DNA of 6,130 nt from the NCBI GenBank assembly GCA_030625925.1, contig DAOUPY010000100.1:1-6130 (forward strand), read 5' to 3'. This DNA is from Fusobacteriaceae bacterium. Lineage in GTDB: Bacteria; Fusobacteriota; Fusobacteriia; Fusobacteriales; Fusobacteriaceae. The first letter of the stretch is position 1. Every line of letters begins with the position of its first letter. The translations under genes and the position numbers were made by a program. Positions 1 through 5,749 of this stretch are shown piece by piece. The notes under the pieces were generated by a model. That model was not told where the DNA came from. It ran no database searches and saw only the letters and a program-made list of their open reading frames with translations.

Positions 1-1342
1 CTATTTATCATCTATATTGATTATTTTGATCTCTATTCATGTGGTTATCATAGTAGTATTTTTTAATTGGGAAAACAGGAGGATTAAGTCCGAAATAAAT
101 AAAACTTCCCTTGTGGTTCACAGAGAATTACAAATTATTAAACATCTAAATAAGACCTCAACTGCAAAAATAATTCAAAAAAAAATAGCCGAATTCGCCA
201 TAATTCAAGGAGAACGGCCTTCGTTACATATTAATTTGATATACAACGACAGTTTTTTTTCCATTGAATCTCCTAATTTTATCCTTAACCACAAAAAAAA
301 ATTAGGAGAATTTCAATTTGTATTAGATAATAAAAACATCCTAATTCTAAAGAACTTATTGTTAAAATTTGGAGATCAGGAGATTTATGTTCAGATCTAT
401 TCCGATTCAGATGAAGTAAAAGACGATATCATATCTCTTATGAACTCTCTTTTCTTTTCCAGTATTTTTATTATAATGATCTCTCTTGGATTGGTAAGTA
501 AGATCGATAAGATCATCCAATCACCCATACATGAGATCACCAAAACTGTAAAAAAAATAAATAGATATGACCTAAGCGAAAGAATTACCATTCTAAATCC
601 AAATAATGAACTGGGGAAACTTTCAATGGTTATAAATGAGATGATCAATAGATTAGATATCTCATTTAAATCTCAAAATAAATTTATTTCTAATGCTTCC
701 CATGAACTCAGAACCCCCCTGGCAGTAATCAAGGGGTATACCGATCTTTTAAATGCAGGAGCTAAATCTGATCCTGTTATGGTTGATCGGGGTATTTCAG
801 AAATTTTAAAAGAAGTCAGCAACATGGAGAACCTGCTAAAGAAACTTCTTTTTTTAGCTCGCAAAGAAAATAATATATTAAAAAATAATATTATTCCTTT
901 TGAAATATCTGTTTTAATTCAAGAACTTGTGGAAAAACAACAACTTATAGATAAAGAACACGCTTATAAAATTATACGAAATCAAACATCTATTTTAAAC
1001 GCAGATAAAGATCTGATCCTTCAAGCTTTGAGAGAGTTATTAAAAAATAGCTCCAAATATACACTTGAAAATCGTGAGATCTCCGTCGATTCATTCCATA
1101 AGAAAAAATACCACTATGTAGTCATTAAAGATCAAGGTAAGGGGATTCCAAAAGAAAACTTAAAACACGTCTTTGAAAGATTTTATATCCAAGATGAAAG
1201 CCGAAACAGACAAAAAAATAGCTTTGGACTGGGTCTTCCCATTGTAAAAGATATTATCAAATTACATAACGGAAACATCTATATTGAAAGTGAATTTAAT
1301 GTGGGGACTGTTGTAACTATTGAACTTCCCAAATCTATTTAA
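1..1342 (+). CDS. Sensor histidine kinase of a two-component system, 5' end cut by the window edge
   Basis: Membrane-bound histidine kinase that would phosphorylate a partner response regulator not in this window. The frame is open from base 2, and the first in-frame possible start (TTG at 17) has no Shine-Dalgarno site and falls inside the first membrane helix, so the true start lies upstream. Counting residues from that TTG: TM1 ends near 17, an extracytoplasmic sensor region of about 120 residues follows (18-139), TM2 is about 141-160, and a HAMP linker about 161-213. The DHp H-box is SNASHELRTPL with phospho-acceptor His229. The N-box is LLKNSSKYT (Asn344), G1 is DQGKGIP (372-378), the F-box is FERFY (386-390) and G2 is GLGLPIV (404-410). 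All catalytic boxes are intact. There is no receiver or output domain, so this is a classical kinase. The sensor region resembles nothing I can name, so the signal is unknown. The gene converges on the TPR gene. Confidence 0.93.
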   Translation, partial: YLSSILIILISIHVVIIVVFFNWENRRIKSEINKTSLVVHRELQIIKHLNKTSTAKIIQKKIAEFAIIQGERPSLHINLIYNDSFFSIESPNFILNHKKKLGEFQFVLDNKNILILKNLLLKFGDQEIYVQIYSDSDEVKDDIISLMNSLFFSSIFIIMISLGLVSKIDKIIQSPIHEITKTVKKINRYDLSERITILNPNNELGKLSMVINEMINRLDISFKSQNKFISNASHELRTPLAVIKGYTDLLNAGAKSDPVMVDRGISEILKEVSNMENLLKKLLFLARKENNILKNNIIPFEISVLIQELVEKQQLIDKEHAYKIIRNQTSILNADKDLILQALRELLKNSSKYTLENREISVDSFHKKKYHYVVIKDQGKGIPKENLKHVFERFYIQDESRNRQKNSFGLGLPIVKDIIKLHNGNIYIESEFNVGTVVTIELPKSI

Positions 1343-1347
1343 TATAA

Positions 1348-1375
1348 GAGGAGAGATGATAAATCATCTCTCCTC
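1348..1375. terminator. Bidirectional intrinsic terminator between convergent genes
   Basis: A perfect 12-bp inverted repeat (1348-1359 with 1364-1375) around a TAAA loop starts six bases after the kinase stop codon and ends 26 bases beyond the stop of the opposing TPR gene. Both flanks are rich in A and T but have no long uninterrupted T tract, so efficiency may be moderate. Its position suits termination of both converging transcripts. Confidence 0.75.
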
Positions 1376-1401
1376 CTGTTAAATATTTTGATAATCTCGT
1401 T

Positions 1402-1959
1402 TTACTTTCCTATTTTTTCTCTTAAAAATTCTATCTTTTCTTTAACAGCTTCATCTCTCGGATCAATTTCATAGGCAGCTATATATTCCTTTACTGCTCT
1501 TTTTAAACGACCCATTCTTTCATATTTTATAGCAAATTCTACATGAGCATCATAGATATCAAAATCTAAAAATATTGATAAATCATAAGCTCTTATGGCA
1601 TCTACTATCCTTCCTATCCTTGAATAAGCATTTCCTAATAAAAAATATACAAATGGAGCTTCCGGGTCTACATCTAAAGCCTTGTTGAAAAGCTCTATAG
1701 CCTCTGGGAAATCATCTTTTTCATAGTAAAGGTAACCCATGTATGCCATATACTCTGCATTTTTGGGGTCTAATTCCAACATTTTCTTGTAGACATCTAT
1801 GGCATCATCTGTTTTTTTTTGAAAACATAATATTGCTCCTAATTCCTTTAATGCCACACGATCATTTGGATTAAAAATCAGTTCCGCTCTAAGATCCACT
1901 CTTCTTTCATCTAGATTTTCTATTTCATTGATCTCCATAAATATTGCTGTTCTTAACAT
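1402..1959 (-). CDS. TPR-repeat protein of unknown partner, downstream of glmS
   Basis: A soluble protein of 185 residues made almost entirely of tetratricopeptide repeats: TPR1 about 35-67, TPR2 68-101, TPR3 102-135 and TPR4 136-169. They show the usual spacing of small residues and a closing D-P (LELDPKN, LDVDPEA, YEIDPRD). A degenerate half-repeat precedes them at about 22-34, and a charged helix (AVKEKIEFLREKIGK) caps the C-terminus. There is no signal peptide or membrane segment, so it is probably a cytoplasmic scaffold. It starts 41 bp after the glmS stop with no visible promoter or terminator between, so it is probably co-transcribed with glmS. The chosen ATG has a GGAG site 6 nt upstream; an in-frame ATG at codon 8 has no convincing site. 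TPR families say little about function, and I cannot assign one. A link to amino-sugar or envelope metabolism rests only on position. Confidence 0.88.
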   Translation of the reverse strand: MLRTAIFMEINEIENLDERRVDLRAELIFNPNDRVALKELGAILCFQKKTDDAIDVYKKMLELDPKNAEYMAYMGYLYYEKDDFPEAIELFNKALDVDPEAPFVYFLLGNAYSRIGRIVDAIRAYDLSIFLDFDIYDAHVEFAIKYERMGRLKRAVKEYIAAYEIDPRDEAVKEKIEFLREKIGK

Positions 1960-1973
1960 CTCTCTCTCCCCCC
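1960..1973 (-). promoter_or_regulatory. Repeat-built ribosome binding site of the TPR gene
   Basis: Read on the minus strand, six G residues run into four AG units that abut the ATG directly. The usable Shine-Dalgarno core is GGAG at 1966-1969, with a 6-nt spacer made of AG repeats. The other protein genes here use the ordinary AGGAGG with 8-9 nt spacing. A mononucleotide run joined to a dinucleotide run at this position is unusual in so AT-rich a sequence. Confidence 0.6.
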
Positions 1974-2000
1974 TGATTCTAAAAAAAGTATCACAACTCC

Positions 2001-3827
2001 TTATTCTACAGTCACAGATTTAGCTAAATTTCTAGGCTTATCTACATCTACGCCTCTATTTACAGCAGCATAATACGATAATATCTGTAATGGTATAACA
2101 TTAATTACTGGTGAAAATAACTCATCTATCTCTGGTATATAGATAACTTCATCTGATATCTTCGCTATTTCTGCATCTCCTATGGTAGCTATTGTTAATA
2201 CTTTTCCACCTCTAGCTCTTACTTCTTCTATATTTGATTTTACCTTATCATATGTATCACTTTTAGTAGCTATTGCTATCAATGGGCATTCTTCGTTTAT
2301 CAGTGCTATAGGACCGTGCTTTAGTTCCCCTGACTGGTAACCTTCTGCGTGGATATATGAGATTTCTTTTAATTTCAAAGCTCCCTCATAGGCTATTGCT
2401 GTATTTATATTTCTACCTATAAATATACTGGATACCACACCATCTAATATTGACGCTTTTCCCTTTATATCATCTTCTATCTCTAATATTTTTTCTACAA
2501 TATTCGGTAATTTTTTTAAATTTTCAATTATATACCTTCTTCTTTCTACACCTAATATGCCTTTCTTCTCCCCTAAATATAGAGTCAATATATATAGAGC
2601 TACTAGTTGTGAGACAAATGCCTTAGTAGAGGCTACCCCTATCTCTAAACCTGCATTGGTATATACCGTTCCATCTGCTTCCCTGGATATAGTACTTCCC
2701 ATTACATTGATTATCCCTATTGCTTTAGCTCCACTTTTTTTTGCCTCTCTCAGTCCTGCCAGTGTATCTGCCGTTTCTCCTGATTGAGATATCAGTATCA
2801 CTAGATCCGTCTTAGAAATTATCGGATTTTTATATCTAAATTCAGATGCCACTTCTACTTCTACTGGTATTCTTAACTCCTGTTCTATGATATATTTACC
2901 TACCAAAGCAGCATGATAAGATGTTCCGCAGGCTACCATATGGATCTTGGTTATATTATTTAATTCTTCCTCTGTCAACGCGATCTCATCTATGATGGCG
3001 CTATCACCCTTTATCTTCCCCTTTAAAGTTTCTGCTATTACCGCTGGTTGCTCGTGGATCTCTTTTAGGGTAAAGTGCTCATACCCGCCTTTTTCAGCTG
3101 CTTCTAATGACCATTCTATCTTTGTTTCCTCTGTAATTTTTTCATTTCTTTCCAAATCCCATATCTTTATTTCATCTTTTTTTAATAGTGCTACATCACC
3201 ATCTTCTAAAAAGATTACTCTATCTGTATATTCTAGGATTGCCGGTACATCTGATGCTATATATTTTTCATCTGTCCCCAGCCCTATTACTAACGGCGAC
3301 CCCTTTCTGGCAGTTACCAAAACATCTGGCTCTTCAGATGAAATTACTCCTATTGCATAGGCTCCATCTAAGATCGGTAATATTTTAAATACCGACTCCA
3401 ATAAATCTCCAGTATAATTATCCTCTAACAGATGAACAATAACTTCTGTATCAGTATCAGATAAAAATTTATATCCTTTATTTTTTAATTCTTCCCTTAA
3501 TTCTGCATAATTTTCTATTATCCCATTATGCACAAGGGATAGTTTATTATCCTCTGAATTATGAGGATGGGAGTTTCTAGTGCTGGGCACTCCATGAGTA
3601 GCCCATCTAGTATGTCCTATTCCTACATGACCTAGGATCTCTTTATCTTTTATTATTTCACCTAAATTTGCTAATTTACCCACTGATTTAAATGTTTTCA
3701 TAAACCCGTCATCACTTATAATTGAGATCCCAGCCGAATCATACCCTCTGTATTCCAATTTTGATAACCCACTGTATAAGACTTCCTTCGTTTCTTTATT
3801 TCCTATGTATCCTACAATTCCACACAT
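2001..3827 (-). CDS. glmS: Glutamine--fructose-6-phosphate aminotransferase (isomerizing)
   Basis: Converts fructose-6-phosphate and glutamine to glucosamine-6-phosphate and glutamate, the committed cytoplasmic step towards UDP-GlcNAc for peptidoglycan and other envelope polymers. At 608 residues it matches the family (E. coli about 609). The N-terminal class II glutamine amidotransferase domain (about 2-235) begins MCGIVGYIG, with nucleophile Cys2 exposed after Met removal; HTRWATHG (72-79), Asn101-Gly102 and Asp125 match glutaminase-site residues. The C-terminal isomerase half has two SIS domains: SIS1 about 290-424 (CGTS 300-303, SQSGET 347-352) and SIS2 about 460-595. Glu488, His504 and Lys603 (in LAKSVTVE) fall at the positions of the E. 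coli isomerase catalytic residues. The start has AGGAGG at 3836-3841 with an 8-nt spacer. It is the first gene of a two-gene operon controlled by the ribozyme just upstream. Confidence 0.98.
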   Translation of the reverse strand: MCGIVGYIGNKETKEVLYSGLSKLEYRGYDSAGISIISDDGFMKTFKSVGKLANLGEIIKDKEILGHVGIGHTRWATHGVPSTRNSHPHNSEDNKLSLVHNGIIENYAELREELKNKGYKFLSDTDTEVIVHLLEDNYTGDLLESVFKILPILDGAYAIGVISSEEPDVLVTARKGSPLVIGLGTDEKYIASDVPAILEYTDRVIFLEDGDVALLKKDEIKIWDLERNEKITEETKIEWSLEAAEKGGYEHFTLKEIHEQPAVIAETLKGKIKGDSAIIDEIALTEEELNNITKIHMVACGTSYHAALVGKYIIEQELRIPVEVEVASEFRYKNPIISKTDLVILISQSGETADTLAGLREAKKSGAKAIGIINVMGSTISREADGTVYTNAGLEIGVASTKAFVSQLVALYILTLYLGEKKGILGVERRRYIIENLKKLPNIVEKILEIEDDIKGKASILDGVVSSIFIGRNINTAIAYEGALKLKEISYIHAEGYQSGELKHGPIALINEECPLIAIATKSDTYDKVKSNIEEVRARGGKVLTIATIGDAEIAKISDEVIYIPEIDELFSPVINVIPLQILSYYAAVNRGVDVDKPRNLAKSVTVE

Positions 3828-3841
3828 TTTAACTTCCTCCT

Positions 3842-3908
3842 AAAATATTTGATTTCAAATGTTCTTTTAGACCCGTAGATCTAAAGGGTTATATTTTAAA
3901 AGAAAATA
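3842..3908 (-). other. glmS leader between ribozyme core and Shine-Dalgarno site
   Basis: About 67 nt of AT-rich RNA. It can form a 6-bp hairpin (UUUAGA 3880-3885 with UCUAAA 3866-3871), or instead a competing ACCC/GGGU stem (3886-3889 with 3871-3874) that uses the loop of the first. A small AUUUG/CAAAU hairpin (about 3849-3862) sits just before the AGGAGG. No U tract follows the main hairpin, so it is not a terminator. Role unknown; it may stabilise the cleaved mRNA or only space the ribozyme from the ribosome site. Confidence 0.4.
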
Positions 3909-4074
3909 GCCACTAGAAGATTTTTGTAATAATCGTCACCGATTATTTTTGTTCCTTCTTTAGGTTGTGACAACCTCTAGGGTACCCGCCGATTTTCGAT
4001 TTTCCCTAGCCCTCGTCAACTTCTAATTGTATTTCTCTTTTAAAATTGAGAATTCATTCAGAAGTTCAGGCGCT
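3909..4074 (-). ncRNA. glmS self-cleaving ribozyme (glucosamine-6-phosphate-activated)
   Basis: Known role of the family: glucosamine-6-phosphate acts as cofactor for self-cleavage near the 5' end, and the cleaved glmS mRNA is destabilised. The minus-strand RNA here carries the family core. Cleavage is expected between A4074 and G4073, before GCGCC. P1 is AACUUCU/AGAAGUU (4060-4066 with 4018-4024), with a long AU-rich extension holding a UUCUC/GAGAA hairpin. The conserved GACGAGG is at 4011-4017. P2 is CUAGGG/CCCUAG (4004-4009 with 3977-3982), enclosing the conserved AUCG...AUCGGCGGGU. P3 is AGGUU/AACCU (3972-3976 with 3962-3966), with loop GUCAC (3967-3971) complementary to GUGGC at 3909-3913, the expected P3.1 pseudoknot. 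P4 is AGAAG/CUUCU (3955-3959 with 3915-3919), capped by an 8-bp stem with a GUGA tetraloop (3928-3947). Topology matches the Thermoanaerobacter tengcongensis ribozyme as I remember it. Placement just upstream of glmS clinches the call. Confidence 0.96.
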
Positions 4075-4115
4075 TTTATATTTTTTTACTCTCTTTTAAT
4101 TTCCCTATATCCTAT

Positions 4116-4143
4116 TGTATAAAGAAAATGGAAACTATGTCAA
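4116..4143 (-). promoter_or_regulatory. Promoter of the glmS-TPR operon
   Basis: A perfect TTGACA -35 (4138-4143) is followed after 16 bp by TATACA (4116-4121); reading the -10 as ATACAA gives a 17-bp spacer. Transcription would begin near 4109, leaving about 35 nt ahead of the ribozyme cleavage site. No operator-like repeat overlaps it, in keeping with control by the ribozyme. Confidence 0.8.
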
Positions 4144-4293
4144 CTAACAATCTAGTAGATTTATATTTTATAAAAAATATAAGAGCTTCTAAATTATTAT
4201 TTTCACAATTTAATGGTATTATACTACCTTTTTGTACTATTTAAAAGTTAATTATTAATTAATTTTAATCTTTCTTATAGTTATCATTCTATT
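4144..4293. other. AT-rich intergenic stretch between the rplT terminator and the glmS promoter
   Basis: No gene is visible on either strand. It contains an A/T-only 9-bp inverted repeat at 4161-4182. On the minus strand there is a TATAAT at 4218-4223 inside the imperfect palindrome GGTAGTATAATACC. The matching -35 position (4241-4246, TTTTAA) is poor, so a second glmS promoter is only weakly possible. Confidence 0.4.
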
Positions 4294-4323
4294 AAAAAAA
4301 AGCTACTCAATTGAGTAGCTTTT
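4294..4323 (-). terminator. Intrinsic terminator of the infC-rpmI-rplT operon
   Basis: On the minus strand AGCTACTC-AATT-GAGTAGCT (4301-4320), extended by three A-U pairs on the outside, runs into a T tract (4294-4300). It begins ten bases after the rplT stop codon and isolates the operon from the glmS promoter. Confidence 0.93.
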
Positions 4324-4332
4324 AGACATTTT

Positions 4333-4686
4333 TTATAATGCTGCTTTTGCAGTTTCTGCTAATTTAGCAAATTCTGCTGCATTGTTTACAGCTAAGTCAG
4401 CTAAGACTTTTCTATCTAAAACAATTCCAGCTTTCTTTAATCCATTCATGAATTTAGAATAAGTTACTTCGTTTAATCTCGCAGCAGCGTTTATTCTTAT
4501 GATCCATAATTGTCTCATTTTTCTCTTTCTAACTTTTCTATCTCTTGTAGAGAAAGCTTCTGCTCTCATTACAGCTTGGTTAGCTTGCTTGAATACGTCT
4601 CCAGACGCACCTCTGAATCCTTTCGCTCTTTTTAATATTTTCTTATGTCTTTTTCTTCTGATAACACCTGTTTTTACTCTTGACAT
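4333..4686 (-). CDS. rplT: 50S ribosomal protein L20
   Basis: Binds 23S rRNA early in assembly of the large subunit and, in well-studied bacteria, also represses its own operon by binding the mRNA. The 117 residues match the family (E. coli 118). A very basic N-terminal extension ([20 protein letters not shown]) is followed by the [17 protein letters not shown] region and the signature stretch [15 protein letters not shown] (56-70); the C-terminal globular part holds [15 protein letters not shown] (86-100). The start has AGGAGG at 4695-4700 with an 8-nt spacer. It is the last gene of the operon, 53 bp after rpmI and directly before the terminator. Because L20 is the usual autoregulator here, it is the natural candidate ligand for the structured leader upstream of infC. 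Confidence 0.98.
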   Translation of the reverse strand: MSRVKTGVIRRKRHKKILKRAKGFRGASGDVFKQANQAVMRAEAFSTRDRKVRKRKMRQLWIIRINAAARLNEVTYSKFMNGLKKAGIVLDRKVLADLAVNNAAEFAKLAETAKAAL

Positions 4687-4739
4687 TGCTTGTTCCTCCT
4701 ATCTCAAAAATTTGCTTAACATCTATTTAAAGATTATAA

Positions 4740-4946
4740 TTATCTTCCAACACCTGTAGGTAATAATCTTACCATCATTCTAGCAGCACCTTTAGGTAGT
4801 ACATTATCTTTATTTAAGTTTCTCTTTCTTTTAGTCTTTTTCTTAGTTAAGATATGACTCATTCCTGATTTTTTAGCGATATATTTCCCTGTTCCTGTTA
4901 CTTTTACTCTCTTAGCAGTTCCCTTGTGAGTTTTCATCTTAGGCAT
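4740..4946 (-). CDS. rpmI: 50S ribosomal protein L35
   Basis: Small, strongly basic large-subunit protein of 68 residues (family about 65). It begins with the diagnostic [13 protein letters not shown] and has the [18 protein letters not shown] segment (27-44), ending in RLLPTGVGR. The start is set by AAAGGAGGAT with AGGAGG at 4956-4961 and a 9-nt spacer, the strongest Shine-Dalgarno site in the window. It lies 28 bp after infC and 53 bp before rplT, the classic infC-rpmI-rplT order. Confidence 0.98.
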   Translation of the reverse strand: MPKMKTHKGTAKRVKVTGTGKYIAKKSGMSHILTKKKTKRKRNLNKDNVLPKGAARMMVRLLPTGVGR

Positions 4947-4974
4947 AGTAAATATCCTCCTTTCAATTTTATGT

Positions 4975-5484
4975 TTATTTTTTTAATGGTGATAATATGA
5001 TAAACTTTTGCGGCCCACCATACTTTTTATCAATAATAGCTTCATCTTTAAAAATTTCAGCTACTTCATCAAGTTTTTTTATTCCCAGTGCAGCGTGCAT
5101 TCTCTCTCTACCAAATAACATAAGACTAGCTTTTACTTTATGTTCTTTTTCAATGAACTTTCTGATATGTCCTATTTTAGTTTCAAAATCATGTACATCT
5201 ATTCTAGCTTTAAACTTAATTTCTTTAATTACAACTTGCTTTTGATTTTTCTTAGCTTCCTTAGCTTTTCTAGCCTGCTCATATTTGTACTTTCCGTAGT
5301 CCATAATCTTACACACAGGCGGGGCAGCTGTAGGTGAAACTTCTACTAAGTCAAGTTTTTTTTCTACTGCAATGCTTAATGCTTCTCTCGAAGTCATTAC
5401 TCCCAATTGCTCTCCATCATCCGATATTACCCTTACTTCTCTAGCTCTAATTCTTTCATTGATTCTAGTTTTGTTAGAAATAAT
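4975..5484 (-). CDS. infC: Translation initiation factor IF-3, with AUU start
   Basis: Binds the 30S subunit, keeps it apart from 50S and proofreads start-codon and initiator-tRNA choice. From the proposed start the protein has 169 residues. The N-terminal domain starts [19 protein letters not shown] and ends in the family signature [15 protein letters not shown] (59-73). A lysine-rich linker (about 70-84) leads to the C-terminal domain ([20 protein letters not shown] onward), which does most of the 30S binding. An ATG-initiated frame could begin at 5529, but that start lies inside the attenuator hairpin and upstream of the Shine-Dalgarno site. GGAGG at 5490-5494 points instead to one of two adjacent ATT codons, 5482-5484 or 5479-5481. 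AUU starts are typical of infC and allow IF-3 to repress its own translation. I prefer the first ATT because Bacillus-type IF-3 begins MIS; the second has the spacing (8 nt) used by the neighbouring genes. Confidence 0.95.
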   Translation of the reverse strand: MISNKTRINERIRAREVRVISDDGEQLGVMTSREALSIAVEKKLDLVEVSPTAAPPVCKIMDYGKYKYEQARKAKEAKKNQKQVVIKEIKFKARIDVHDFETKIGHIRKFIEKEHKVKASLMLFGRERMHAALGIKKLDEVAEIFKDEAIIDKKYGGPQKFIILSPLKK

Positions 5485-5494
5485 AGACACCTCC
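5479..5494 (-). promoter_or_regulatory. infC ribosome binding site and tandem ATT start codons
   Basis: On the minus strand GGAGGTGTCT is followed by ATTATTTCT. The GGAGG (5490-5494) stands 5 nt from the first ATT and 8 nt from the second. The GTG at 5488-5490 is in frame but overlaps the Shine-Dalgarno site, so it is not a plausible start. A non-AUG start is the basis of IF-3 autoregulation in Enterobacteria. Confidence 0.8.
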
Positions 5495-5504
5495 AAAATT
5501 ATAT

Positions 5505-5536
5505 AAAAAAAAACAGGATATGATAACACACCCTGT
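5505..5536 (-). terminator. Attenuator (intrinsic terminator) just upstream of infC
   Basis: On the minus strand ACAGGGUGUG-UUAU-CAUAUCCUGU (5513-5536) forms a 10-bp stem with two G-U pairs, followed by an unbroken run of U (5505-5512). It ends 10 nt before the infC Shine-Dalgarno site. A terminator between a promoter and its own operon implies conditional read-through. Confidence 0.85.
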
Positions 5537-5581
5537 AAAAGTTATTCCTCAAATTAAATTTTCATTTAACCTGTAAATTCT

Positions 5582-5617
5582 TTACATTTTTAATTCGTAA
5601 CCTAATGCATCTAACAT
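5582..5617 (-). CDS. Possible 11-codon leader ORF in the infC leader
   Basis: ATG at 5615-5617 opens a frame encoding MLDALGYELKM and stops at TAA (5582-5584) inside the UGUAAA/UUUACA hairpin. The only Shine-Dalgarno-like sequence is AGGA (5620-5623), two bases from the ATG and therefore too close. Its position between the putative antiterminator segment and the attenuator would suit a leader peptide, but a frame this short is easily met by chance. Confidence 0.2.
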   Translation of the reverse strand: MLDALGYELKM

Positions 5618-5711
5618 GATCCTAAGATCTAAACTTTTAGTTTAGTGATGATAAGGTGAGAAACGGGTGTCTCTTCTTTTTCTTATATATTAAATTTTTA
5701 TTCTACATGAC

Positions 5712-5740
5712 ATAATATCATAAAAAAGATATAATGTCAA
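5712..5740 (-). promoter_or_regulatory. Promoter of infC-rpmI-rplT
   Basis: A perfect TTGACA (5735-5740) and TATTAT (5712-5717) are separated by exactly 17 bp. Transcription would start near 5705. The -35 begins only 9 bp beyond the CCA end of tRNA-Arg, and no terminator lies between, so tRNA transcripts may also read into the operon. Confidence 0.88.
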
Positions 5741-5749
5741 CTATTTTTA

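Larger units (their letters stand above)
5485..5705 (-). promoter_or_regulatory. Structured 5' leader of infC-rpmI-rplT, probable L20-type attenuation leader
   Basis: About 220 nt from the inferred transcription start to the infC start. In transcript order it can form: GAGAC-ACCC-GUUUC (5661-5674); CUAAACU-AAA-AGUUUAG (5629-5645); GAUC-UUAG-GAUC (5618-5629); UGUAAA-GAA-UUUACA (5572-5586); UUAAAU-GAAA-AUUUAA with a GNRA loop (5554-5569); and the terminator hairpin (5513-5536). The 5' arm of the terminator contains GGGUGU (5528-5533), which is complementary to ACACCC at 5665-5670, about 130 nt upstream. This offers a terminator/antiterminator choice. Bacillus subtilis controls the same operon by L20-dependent attenuation; L20 as ligand here is inference. 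Confidence 0.7.

Noticed and set aside
397..864. Minus-strand open frames inside the histidine kinase gene
   Set aside because: They overlap the conserved HAMP and H-box coding sequence and have no Shine-Dalgarno site or family resemblance.
2557..3388. Three plus-strand open frames opposite glmS (2557-2787, 2947-3360, 3188-3388)
   Set aside because: They are serine- and leucine-rich shadow frames of the well-conserved glmS gene, without ribosome sites or recognisable domains.
3866..3889. Resemblance between TTTAGATCTACGGGTC in the glmS leader and TTTAGATCTTAGGATC in the infC leader (about 5618-5633)
   Set aside because: The shared part is mostly an AT-rich palindrome-like core in otherwise dissimilar structural settings, so it is most likely chance and not a common regulatory element.
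4161..4182. A/T-only 9-bp inverted repeat as a terminator or operator
   Set aside because: It is made only of A and T, would fold weakly, is not downstream of a gene, and such repeats arise easily in this composition.
4499..5337. Plus-strand open frames opposite rplT and infC
   Set aside because: They are antisense shadows of conserved ribosomal and IF-3 genes; their hydrophobic composition follows from the complement of lysine-rich coding sequence.
5485..5529. ATG-initiated N-terminal extension of IF-3 (MLSYPVFFYIILEV...)
   Set aside because: It would start within the attenuator stem, has no ribosome site, and would place the real GGAGG inside the coding region. The extension is also unlike IF-3 N-termini.
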